Part shown: positions 34,891 through 43,789 of the stretch, one piece after another
Numbering within the stretch: the first letter of the stretch is position 1
Layout of the letters: each line of letters begins with the position of its first letter
Assembly: GCF_023898315.1 (NCBI RefSeq)
Contig: NC_064619.1
Location: 482,463,376-482,527,375, forward strand
Source: Schistocerca nitens
Taxonomy: Eukaryota; Arthropoda; Insecta; Orthoptera; Acrididae
Length of the DNA: 64,000 nt
Direction: 5' to 3'
Notes under the pieces: model-generated
What the model saw: the letters and a program-made list of their open reading frames with translations, nothing else
What the model was told of the DNA's origin: nothing
Databases searched by the model: none
Program-made: the position numbers and the translations under genes

Positions 34891-36315
34891 ACACTCCTGG
34901 AAATTGAAATAAGAACACCGTGAATTCATTGTCCCAGGAAGGGGAAACTTTATTGACACATTCCTGGGGTCAGATACATCACATGATCACACTGACAGAA
35001 CCACAGGCACATGCACACAGGCAACAGAGCATGCACAATGTCGGCACTAGTACAGTGTATATCCACCTTTCGCAGCAATGCAGGCTGCTATTCTCCCATG
35101 GAGACGATCGTAGAGATGCTGGATGTAGTCCTGTGGAACGTCTTGCCATGCCATTTCCACCTGGCGCCTCAGTTGGACCAGCGTTCGTGCTGGACGTGCA
35201 GACCGCGTGAGACGACGCTTCATCCAGTCCCAAACATGCTCAATGGGGGACAGATCCGGAGATCTTGCTGGCCAGGGTAGTTGACTTACACCTTCTAGAG
35301 CACGTTGGGTGGCACGGGATACATGCGGACGTGCATTGTCCTGTTGGAACAGCAAGTTCCCTTGCCGGTCTAGGAATGGTAGAACGATGGGTTCGATGAC
35401 GGTTTGGATGTACCGTGCACTATTCAGTGTCCCCTCGACGATCACCAGTGGTGTACGGCCGGTGTAGGAGATCGCTCCCCACACCATGATGCAGGGTGTT
35501 GGCCCTGTGTGCCTCGGTCGTATGCAGTCCTGATTGTGGCGCTCACCTGCACGGCGCCAAACACGCATACGACCATCATTGGCACCAAGGCAGAAGCGAC
35601 TCTCATCGCTGAAGACGACACGTCTCCATTCGTCCCTCCATTCACGCCTGTCGCGACACCACTGGAGGCGGGCTGCACGATGTTGGGGCGTGAGCGGAAG
35701 ACGGCCTAACGGTGTGCGGGACCGTAGCCCAGCTTCATGGAGACGGTTGCGAATGGTCCTCGCCGATACCCCAGGAGCAACAGTGTCCCTAATTTGCTGG
35801 GAAGTGGCGGTGCGGTCCCCTACGGCACTGCGTAGGATCCTACGGTCTTGGCGTGCATCCGTGCGTCGCTGCGGTCCGGTCCCAGGTCGACGGGCACGTG
35901 CACCATCCGCCGACCACTGGCGGCAACTTCGATGTACTGTGGAGACCTCACGCCCCACGTGTTGAGCAATTCGGCAGTACGTCCACCCGGCCTCCCGCAT
36001 GCCCACTACACGCCCTCGCTCAAAGTCCGTCAACTGCACATACGGTTCACGTCCACGCTGTCGCGGCATGCTACCAGTGTTAAAGACTGCGATGGAGCTC
36101 CGTATGCCACGGCAAACTGGCTGACACTGACGGCGGCGGTGCACAAATGCTGCGCAGCTAGCGCCATTCGACGGCCAACACCGCGGTTTCTGGTGTGTCC
36201 GCTGTGCCGTGCGTGTGATCATTGCTTGTACAGCCCTCTCGCAGTGTCCGGAGCAAGTATGGTGGGTCTGACACACCGGTGTCAATGTGTTCTTTTTTCC
36301 ATTTCCAGGAGTGTA
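34891..36315 (-). mobile_element. Tc1-like transposon family B, copy 1 (structurally complete)
   Basis: Termini TACACTCCTGGAAATTGAAA (34891) and the complement of TACACTCCTGGAAATGGAAA (36315), about 29 bp with two mismatches, at TA target sites. It encloses an uninterrupted transposase ORF. GC content is clearly higher than its flanks. Copy 2 lies in opposite orientation at 50875-52302 and is nearly identical, suggesting recent movement of the family. Confidence 0.93.
35047..36069 (-). CDS. Tc1-family transposase, full-length 340 aa, unusual DD32E spacing
   Basis: Start chosen at the Met of MPRQRGREPYVQLTDFERGR (36069). The open frame extends further upstream but would run through the terminal inverted repeat. 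Order: helix-turn-helix 1 (about residues 15-50, ERGRVVGMREAGWTYCRIAQ), second DNA-binding half (about 85-125, ARTIRNRLHEAGLRSRTPLGR), then the RNase-H-fold core with FSDESRFC (Asp155), IMVWGAISYTGRTPLV, FQQDNARPH (Asp244) and DLSPIEHVWD (Glu277). Only 32 residues separate Asp244 and Glu277; ordinary Tc1 transposases have 34. It ends KGGYTLY. It excises and reinserts the element at TA in the nucleus. No stop or shift is visible and all three catalytic residues are present, so the protein may be functional. Residue 193 is Cys where the other copy has Gly, and residue 32 is Cys versus Arg; one of these could be damaging. Confidence 0.9.
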   Translation of the reverse strand: MPRQRGREPYVQLTDFERGRVVGMREAGWTYCRIAQHVGREVSTVHRSCRQWSADGARARRPGTGPQRRTDARQDRRILRSAVGDRTATSQQIRDTVAPGVSARTIRNRLHEAGLRSRTPLGRLPLTPQHRAARLQWCRDRREWRDEWRRVVFSDESRFCLGANDGRMRVWRRAGERHNQDCIRPRHTGPTPCIMVWGAISYTGRTPLVIVEGTLNSARYIQTVIEPIVLPFLDRQGNLLFQQDNARPHVSRATQRALEGVSQLPWPARSPDLSPIEHVWDWMKRRLTRSARPARTLVQLRRQVEMAWQDVPQDYIQHLYDRLHGRIAACIAAKGGYTLY

Positions 36316-36806
36316 TTTTCCACTCCCACCATGTCCCTCTGTTTCTCTCACACTGCCACTGCTTTCTTCTCTCTTTCAGTAACAAAACTTCTATTATCTT
36401 CCAGTATTTACTACTTTCCCGTCTCTTCCTCTCATCATAAAAAGCATGAGCTTATTCGCATCTCAAAATTTTTGGGAAAATTTTTAAAGGTGCAGAGACA
36501 GGTAGAATGAAACAGGTAGTACCCAACTTTTTAGTCAAAGTCTTTTAAATAAACAGGACCAAATCCATATTTTTTTCCGCTCGTTCCCTACTTCTCCCTG
36601 CTGCAGTAGTGCATATAGCTCATGTGAAACTGAAATACCGCAAAACTTGTATTACATATCAGACCGGATTTTACGTGTAACAAAAAGTTTGCATGTGCTT
36701 CAGTACTTCAGTACTACAACATGGGGTTCGCAGATGATAAAGGAGAAACCTTACAGCATATTACTCCGTGCTAGGTATTTTACGTGCATATTTTACTTGT
36801 GCTAGT

Positions 36807-37330
36807 GGGGTACCTTTGAATCCCTGTATCTAGGAAACGGATAAAGATATGAAGAAAATTTGAAGGTTGCTCGAGATCGGGATCTTGGGAAAACATCGTA
36901 AAAATTACGGTGCTGTACATAGCCGCCTCGGAATCTGCGGTTGGATTTTGGTACGCAAAAATAATGTTTATAGGGCGTTTCTCGAAAAGGAATAAAGTTT
37001 TTTGGAAATGTGGAGATGTCACTTCTTGATAAATGCCTAGAGAATATACCATCAAAATTTGTGCAATTTGTTACGGTTCTTTATTATTTAGATTTTGCCT
37101 CTTACCGGAATTTGGATGAAGAAATAGGGTAACTTTGAAGCTCTGTATCTTGGAAACGGATAAAGACATCAAGAAAATTTTCAAGTTAGTCCGAGACCGG
37201 CATCTTGGAAATATATCGTAAAAATTTCAACCATTTGGGTGTGCGTAGCCGTTTTGTAATCCTCGGCTGAGTTTTGGTCCGCTGGAGACGGCGAAAATAT
37301 GGTAAAAATATTTTTTGTGGGGTTTTCCGA
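36807..37330. repeat. diverged tandem duplication, ~320-bp period
   Basis: 'gggtacctttgaatccctgtatctaggaaacggataaag' at 36807 recurs as 'gggtaactttgaagctctgtatcttggaaacggataaag' at 37127. Similarity continues through 'gagat/ccggcatcttgg' and 'atcgtaaaaatt' to 'gagttttggt'. No coding potential is apparent. Confidence 0.8.
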
Positions 37331-37626
37331 GGAATCGTGCATGCATTTATGGCGTCTTCATAAGCCCCCTTAAGCTAATGTAGACCTCATCAGATACAAA
37401 AAGAACCAATTGATTTGCTCCATATGCCTAAGCAGGAGGAATTCTTTAATATTCATACTACAACCCTGTACCGTACGATAGTGACACTAACGATCCTTCT
37501 GTTGACTATACAGATGGTCCCTGGCTCAAGGAAAATCCAAAACCGTTGACGCTACCTTTTTACCACCAACAGAGCCCGAGGATGAGCACCGGCGAATCCC
37601 GTTTTTATGCGTGGCGTTTTGGAAGA

Positions 37627-38258
37627 TATTAGGTATGCATAGCGATTACCCAGAGAGGCGGCATGGTGTAGGCACTCAGCGGCCTGTGTATGTCTTGCGC
37701 GTTGCCTGTAATCCTGTCATCTGCCCCGTATGAATGAGGGTAGGCCCAGCAGAATTAACGTTCCTGATTAGCTTCTTCCTTTCTTCACAAAGAGACACTC
37801 TTAAGGTTTTCTTGCCGAGAATTATCCCATAAATATACTGGGATGGAGAGTATGTTGCAACTTTATTTGTATACCCTGCTAGTTAGGTGAAATCTCATCG
37901 ACTGAGGACCGGCGAATACTGAAGGACGCCTAGCGTCGAAGGGAATCATCGACGAACGCCCTGTCCTTAGTAAAAGTTCGTTCACATGACGTGATCCATA
38001 CCCCTTAGATTTTTCATGCAAAGATTTTATCATATTTTGTATAAGTATATACGGGTTAACATCGGGAGTTCCATGACGTTTTTCGCAGAATTCACAACGT
38101 TACAAAACTGTAGCGAAATGCACGAAGACGCAGACTATAGACGGTCGGTGCAGGGGTTGCAGCTGGCCTTCAACATAAATGAACGTATTGCACCTGAACA
38201 GGCAGATTAGATGACTGCAAAACAGTCAATGGAAGCAGGCAGTCACATCCATCAAATA
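37627..38258. repeat. direct duplication, left copy (~632 bp)
   Basis: Begins TATTAGGTATGCAT and ends 'ccatcaaaTA', matching 39666-40302 along its whole length with visible scattered substitutions, so the duplication is not recent. The last bases before the Tc1 element may be coding remnant of a LINE, since copy 2 continues directly into one. Confidence 0.9.
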
Positions 38259-39667
38259 CACTACTGGCCATTAAAATTGCTACACCAAGAATAAATGCAG
38301 ATGATAAACGGGTATTCATTGCACAAATATATTATACTAGAACTGACATGTGATTACATTTTCACATAATTTGTGTGCATAGATCCTGAGAAATCAGTAC
38401 CCAGAACAACCACCTCTGGCCCGTAATAACGACCTTGATACGCCTGGGCATTGAGTCAAACAGAGCTTGGATGGAGGGTACACGTACAGCTGCCCATGCA
38501 GCTTCAACACGATACCACAGTTCATCAAGAGTGGTGACTGGCGTATTGTGACGAGCCAGTTGCTCGGCCACCATTGACCAGACGTTTTCAATTGGTGAGA
38601 GATCTGGAGAATGTGCTGGCCAGGGCAGCAATCGAACATTTTTGTATCCAGAAAGGCCCGTCCAGGACCTGCAACATGCGGTCGTGCATTATCCAGCTGA
38701 AATGTAGAGTTTCGCAGGGATCGAATGGTGGGTAGAGCCACGGGTAGCAACACATCTGAAATGTAACGTCCACTGTTCAAAGTGCCGTCAATGCGAACAA
38801 GAGGTGACCGACACGTGTAACCAATGGCACCCCACACCATCACGCTGGGTGGTACGCCAGTATGGCGATGACGAATACACGCTTCCAATGTGCGTTCACC
38901 GCGCTGTCGCCAAACACGGATGCGACCATCATTATGCTGTAAACAGAAGCTGGATTCATCCGAAAAAATGACGTTTTGCCATTCGTGCACTCAGGTTCGT
39001 CGTTGAGTACACCATCGCAGGCGCTCCTGTTTGTGATGCAGCGTCAAGGGTAAGCGCAGCCATGGTCTCCGACCTGATAGTCCATGCTGCTGCAAACGTC
39101 GTCGAACTGTTCGTGCAGATGGTTGTTGTCCTGCCAACGTCCTCATCTGTTGACACAGGGGTCGAGACGTGGCTACACGATGCGTTACAGCCATGCGGAT
39201 AAGATGCCTGTCATCTCGACTGCTAGTGATACGAGGCCGCTGGGATCCAGCACGGCGTTCCGTATTACCCTCCTGAACCCACCGATTCCATATTCTGATA
39301 ACAGTCATTGGATCTCGACCATCGCGAGCAGCAAAGTCGCGGTACAATAAACCGCAATCGCGATAGGCTACAATGCGACCATCATCAAAGTCGGAAACAT
39401 GATGGTACGCATTTCTTCTCTTTACACGAGGCATCACTACAACGTTTCACCAGGCAACGCCGGTCAACTGCTGTTTGTGTATGAGAAATCGGTTGGAAAC
39501 TTTCCTCATGTCAGCACGTTGTAGGTGTCACCACCGGCGCCAACCTTGTATGAATGCTCTGAAAACCTAATCATTTGCATATCTCAGCATCTTCTTCCTG
39601 TCGGTTAAATTTCGCGCATGTAGCACGTCATCTTTGTGGTGTATCAATTTTGATGGCCAGTAGTGTA
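38257..39667 (-). mobile_element. Tc1-like transposon family A, copy 3, at a duplication junction
   Basis: TACACTACTGGCCATTAAAATTG at 38257 and 'ttgatggccagtagtgta' ending 39667. It lies precisely between the two 0.63-kb direct repeats. The best preserved family A copy in the window. Confidence 0.93.
38361..39434 (-). pseudogene. Tc1 family A transposase (DD34E), TGA plus one-base deletion
   Basis: Starts MPRVKRRNAYHHVSDFDDGR at 39434. Helix-turn-helix 1 DFAARDGRDPMTVIRIWNRW; second DNA-binding half ARTVRRRLQQHGLSGRRPW. TGA at 38991-38993 interrupts the frame between CTQRRT and VHEWQNVIFSDESSFC. The frame then continues through MVWGAIGYTCRSPLV and FQLDNARPHVAGPGRAFLD until a one-base deletion near 38641 ('catttttgtatcc' against 'cattttctgtatcc' in copy 1). 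After it, LPWPAHSPDLSPIENVWSMV carries the catalytic Glu. Restoring the shift on paper gives 34 residues between second Asp and Glu, the standard Tc1 spacing. Confidence 0.9.
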
Positions 39668-40302
39668 TTAGGTATGCATACCGAGGGCCCAGAGAGGCGG
39701 CAGGGTGCAGGCACACATTGGCCTGTGTATGTCTTGTGCGTTGCCTGCAATCCTGTCATCTGCTCCGTATGAACGAGTGTAGGCCCAGCAGAATTAACGT
39801 TCCTGAGTAGCTTCTTCCTTTCTCCACAAAGAGACACTCATTCTTAATGTTTTCTTGCCGAGAATTATCCTATAAATATACTGGGATGGAATGTATGTTG
39901 CACCTTTATTTGTAGACCGTGCTAGTTCAGTGAAATGTCATCGATTCAGAACCGGCGAATACTGAAAGACGCCTAGCGTCGCCAGGAATCATCAACGAAC
40001 GTTCTGTCCTTAATAAAAGTTCGTTCCCATGACGTGATCCATCCCTATTAGATTTTTGATGTAAAATCTTTGTTATACTTTGTATATGTGGTCTAGGGGT
40101 TAACATCGGAAGTTCCATGATGTTTTTTGCAGAATTCACTGCGCTAGAGAACTGTTGCGAAGTGCACGGAGACGCAGAGGATCGACGGTAGGTGCGGGGG
40201 TGGCAGCTGGCCTTCAACTTAAATGAACGTATTGCTCATGAACAGGCAGATTAGATGACTGCAAAACAGTCAATGGAAGCAGGCAGTCAAGTCCATCAAA
40301 TA
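39666..40302. repeat. direct duplication, right copy (~637 bp)
   Basis: Begins TATTAGGTATGCAT immediately after the Tc1 element and ends 'ccatcaaaTA' at 40302, where sequence continues 'tctacgtgtatgggt'. Matches 37627-38258. Confidence 0.9.
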
Positions 40303-40800
40303 TCTACGTGTATGGGTACGGAGCGACTTAAAGTGGAACGACCACATAAAATTAACCGCAGGTTAGGCAGATACAAGACTGACATTCACTGGAAGAATCC
40401 TCGAAAAGTGAAGTACTCCCATAAATCTCACAAATCCCTCGTTCGACTAATACTTCAATATTGCTCATCAGCCTGTCATCGTACCGGACAGAACCGACGG
40501 AGAAATAGAGAAGATCCAAATATGAGCAACTCGTTTCGTTACAGGGTGTTTAGTTAGAGGGAAAGCGCCGCGAAAATGCTCAGCTATCTCCAGTTGGGAG
40601 ATGCTACTACAGAGGCGTTCTGAATCACTGTCCGCTTTATTGTTCAAGCTTCGAGAGCGCACATTCATAGAAGAGTCAACGAATATATTGCTTCCCCGTA
40701 AGTCTATCCCACGAAAAGAGTATGAACGTAAATTATAGACCAGAGCTCATATAGAGGCTTACCAGCAATCGTTCTTCCCACTAACTGTTCGCGGCCGGAA
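40303..40800 (+). pseudogene. LINE ORF2 C-terminal fragment
   Basis: Plus-strand pieces in shifting frames: YLRVWVRSDLKWNDHIKL, TGRILEK, LILQYCSSACH and the tail NILLPRKSIPRKEYERK. These fit the post-reverse-transcriptase region of a non-LTR element ('YLGV.V.SDLKWN.HI', 'EYCSSVW'). The similar, shorter fragment at 61660-61850 has GRIVRKCN and TKEVGYKTLV. Confidence 0.65.
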
Positions 40801-40885
40801 CACACTGCCAGATGGCTTGTATACTAAAGATGTAGCTATATTAGGCTTAGTATTTTATCCATCCTTAGCAGTTGTAGTCGCAAAT

Positions 40886-41347
40886 AAAGAAATAATAAGC
40901 AACCAAACTTCCTGGCAGATTAAAACTGTGTGCCCGACCGAGACTCGAACACGGGACCTTTGCCTTCCGCGGGCAAGTGCTCTACCAACTGAGCTACCGA
41001 AGCACGACTCACGTCCGGTACTCTCAGCTTTACTTCTGCCAGTACCTCGTCTCCTACCCTCCAAACTTTACAGAAGCTCTCCTGCGAACCTTGCAGAACT
41101 AGCACTCCTGAAAGAAGGGATATTGCGGAGACATGGCTTAGCCACAGCCCGGGGGATGTCTCGGTCGGGCACACAGTTTTAATCTGCCAGGAAGTTTCAT
41201 ATCAGCGCACACTCCGCTGCAGAGTGAAAATCTCATTCTGGAATAAGCAACCAGTTGCATAAAAGAAATTTAATTTCTTTACCGGTTTCGGGCACTTAAT
41301 AGTGCAATAACCTTCTTTTATGAGACTAGTTGCTTATTATTTCGTTA
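40886..41347. repeat. small hairpin (MITE-like) element, split by a foldback SINE
   Basis: The left arm 'gaaataataagcaacc...agttgcataaaagaa' and right arm 'ttcttttatgagactagttgcttattatttc' are complementary with few mismatches once the insertion at 40905-41241 is removed, leaving about 120 bp. The loop contains 'accggtttcgggcac'. Confidence 0.7.
40905..41241 (-). repeat. tRNA-like foldback SINE with perfect 40-bp inverted repeat
   Basis: 40905-40944 and 41158-41197 are exact reverse complements (aaacttcctggcag... / ...ctgccaggaagttt). On the minus strand 40920-41003 resembles a tRNA: A box tagctcagttggtagagca, a 5-bp stem ttgcc/ggcaa around a 7-base loop, and B box tgttcgagtctcg. The right tail 'catatcagcgcacac...ctcattctgg' lies outside the arms. 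An 11-bp target duplication, aataagcaacc, flanks it at 40894-40904 and 41242-41252, as for a retroposed SINE. It is not called as a tRNA gene because stems are mismatched. Confidence 0.85.
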
Positions 41348-41483
41348 TATACAGGGTGAGCCACTAACTATTGTCATCTACAATAATTCCGAAAGTATGA
41401 TAGTAGCTGAAAAGTTTGTGGGACAAATGTTGCATGGGACAACGTGGACCATAATATGACGTTGATATTTTGTTGCTAGGTGG

Positions 41484-41685
41484 GTCCGCAGCTCGTGGTC
41501 TTGCGGTAGCGTTCTCGCTTCCCACGCCCGGGTTCCCGGGTTCGATTCCCGGCGGGGTCAGGGCTTTTCTCTGCCTCGTGATGACTGGGTGTTGTGTGAT
41601 GTCCTTAGGTTAGTTAGGTTTAAGTAGTTCTAAGTTCTAGGAGACTGATGACCATAGCTGTTAAGTCCCATAGTGCTCAGAGCCA
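41484..41685 (+). repeat. SINE, Gly-like tRNA head with common body, in the left TIR
   Basis: Full head (ctcgtggtcttgcggtagcg; gggttcgattcccgg) then the common body 'gatgtccttaggttagttag' ending 'gctcagagcca'. 15-bp duplication tttgttgctaggtgg at 41469-41483 and 41686-41700. The right TIR arm lacks it, so it post-dates the element. Confidence 0.94.
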
Positions 41686-42126
41686 TTTGTTGCTAGGTGG
41701 ACTCGCGTCAGAGATATGTTCAGCTTTGTTCTTTTAAATGGGATGCTATAGTTTGGTACTTATTTTCTGATAGCGTATCGAGACGAATCCAATGATGTGT
41801 AACAGTAAGGTCTTTGAAGGTCAACGAAGGTCACAAAGGTGGCATGAACGTCATTTTACAGAAGGTGTTCGAAGTGATGACCACTGGTATCAATCCAATG
41901 CTGCAATCATCTTATTATGGATTGAGTGGTATTCCTTGTCACTTCGACACTTATCGAAGCACATGCTCTGACAATTCTCTCTCGTATCTCGTGCAAATAG
42001 TAAATATTCGCCGAATACGGCGTATCCGTCTAACGTGCCATTGACATGTAAACACCATTCGACGGTTTCGCAGTACAACGCTAATAGCAACGGTATGTCT
42101 AGTACCGTCGAATCAAGCAAATATGA

Positions 42127-43201
42127 ATGATGTATTCCTTCGAAGAACAAGTCGATATGCTTCTCATTTACGGAAAATGCCAACGAAATTCAGTGAGAGC
42201 TAGAGACTTATACGCTGAAAGATATCCTCCTAGAGACTTATACGCTGAAAGATATCCTCAACGTACTGACCCTACACGTTGTACATTTAAATATGTGTAT
42301 GATAAACTGAGAACAACTGGGTCTTTAACGAATCGGAAACATATCCAGCAAAGGAAACTTACTAACGAGGAAACGGAAATTGGTACTCTTGCCACTATGG
42401 TTCCAGATCGCATCAGATCTCAAGGGAATCTGGCATGAGCCAGAGTAGTGTTGTTCGTGTCCTGCTTGGCCATAAATATCATCCTTGCCATATCAGTCTC
42501 CATCAAGAATTAACTGGTACTGATTGTATGCGTCGCACTGAATTCTGCCGATGGGCTCAACTTCAGATTCAGGGGGATGACACATTTATAAATTTGAATT
42601 TAATTTACTGACGAGGCTACAATCACGAGCTATGGAAATGTTAATTTGCATAACATGCATTATTGGGCAACTGAAAATCCATGTTGTCTGCGGCAATTTG
42701 CACACCAAAAATTGTGATCGGTGAATGTATGGTGTGGGATTCTGGAGGACAGAATTATGGGCCCCTATTTCATCGAAGGAAATCTTAATGGTAGGAAGTA
42801 CACCACATTCCTGTAAGAAACATTAGGTCCGTTATTGGAAGAAATACCTTTAGAAACAAGGAACAGAATGTGGTATCAACACGACGGGTATCCGGCACAT
42901 TTTTCGCTGATGGCTAGAAATGAGTTTCAGATTCCCAAATCGTTGGACTGGACGCGGAGGAGATGTGTCGTGGCCGGCTCGTTCGCCAGACTTGACGCCC
43001 CCGGAGTTTTCCTTGTGGGGATTCGTAAAAGACATTGTTTATAAAGACGTTTCAACTACATCTGAAGATATGCAAGAGAGAATTGTCAGAGTACGTACTT
43101 CGATAAGTGCCAGTGTGGTAAGGAATACCCCTCAATCCATGATAAGAAGATTTCAGCACTGCTTTGATACCAATGGTCATCACTTCGAACACCTTCTGTA
43201 A
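42127..43201 (+). pseudogene. DD41D-type mariner transposase, broken
   Basis: N-terminus open for 103 codons (42127-42438): MMYSFEEQVDMLLIYGKCQRN then a duplicated RDLYAERYPP/RDLYAERYPQ, KLRTTGSL, the helix-turn-helix domain common to these insect transposases. Then, with stops and shifts: FTDEATITSYGNVNLHNMHYW (first catalytic Asp in TDE), WCGILEDRIMGPYFIEG, QHDGYPAHFS (second Asp), and WPARSPDLTPPEFSLWGF, where the third catalytic Asp expected in 'TPLDFFLWG' is Glu. Ends EHLL-stop at 43201. At least two frameshifts and several stops make it non-functional. Confidence 0.85.
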
Positions 43202-43577
43202 ATGGATGTTCATGCCACCTTTGTGACTTTCGTTGACCTTCAAAGACCTTACTGTTACACATCATTGGATTTTTCTTGATAGCAGCTAGTAGAAAACAAG
43301 TACCAAACTATAGCATCCCACTTAAAAAAAAGCAAAGTTGACCTTCATATCTTTGAAGCAACCCCACCTGGCAACAAAAAAGCGTCAATTTATGGCCCCT
43401 GTTGTCCCACGCAATTTTTGTCCCACAGACTATTGAGGTCCTATCATACTTTCGGAGTTATTCTTGGTGGCAACGGATAGTGACTCATCCAGTATATTTG
43501 ACTATTGTCAGATATGCCTACATGAACAGTCGTTCGTGAAGCTTCTCATCATGTCTTTAATTAAGAGTTAAAGTTAA

Positions 43578-43785
43578 TTTGGGGGGAGGAGACCAAACTG
43601 CGAAGTCATCTCGACGGAATAGGGAAGGATGGCAAGGAAATCGGCCGTGGCCTTTCATAGAAACGATCCCGGCATTTGCCTGAAGCAAATCACGGAAAAC
43701 CTAAATCAGGATGGCCGGACGCAGGATTGAACCGTCGCTCTCCCGAATGCCGGTCGAGCGTGCTAACCACTGCGCCATTTCGGTG
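43578..43785 (-). repeat. tRNA-derived SINE (gcgcagtggttagcac head)
   Basis: Minus strand starts with an A-box-like tggcgcagtggttagcacg and B-box ggttcaatcctg, then 'ggccatcctgatttaggtttt', 'gcaaatgccgggatcg' and 'agtttggtctcctcc'. The decayed repeat at 28440-28670 belongs to the same group. No target duplication was found. Confidence 0.75.
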
Positions 43786-43789
43786 TCTT

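Larger units (their letters stand above)
41350..43494 (+). mobile_element. DD41D-type mariner element with ~425-bp TIRs
   Basis: TACAGGGTGAGCCACTAAC at 41350 pairs with the right end 'agtgactcatccagta' at 43494. The arms stay complementary inward to about 41990 and 43070, roughly 425 bp each once the SINE at 41484-41685 is set aside. The right arm includes the last about 130 bases of the transposase reading frame, so the left arm carries an inverted copy of that coding sequence. Termini and TA sites are as for mariner/Tc1 superfamily members. Confidence 0.85.

Noticed and set aside
35404..36510. Long ORFs (up to 220 codons) on the plus strand
   Set aside because: Antisense shadows of the GC-rich Tc1 family B transposase; identical shadows occur over copy 2 at 50800-52270.
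41814..42183. ORFs on both strands at 41.8-42.2 kb resembling those at 43.05-43.25 kb
   Set aside because: They are the inverted copy of the transposase C-terminus within the left TIR, not separate genes.
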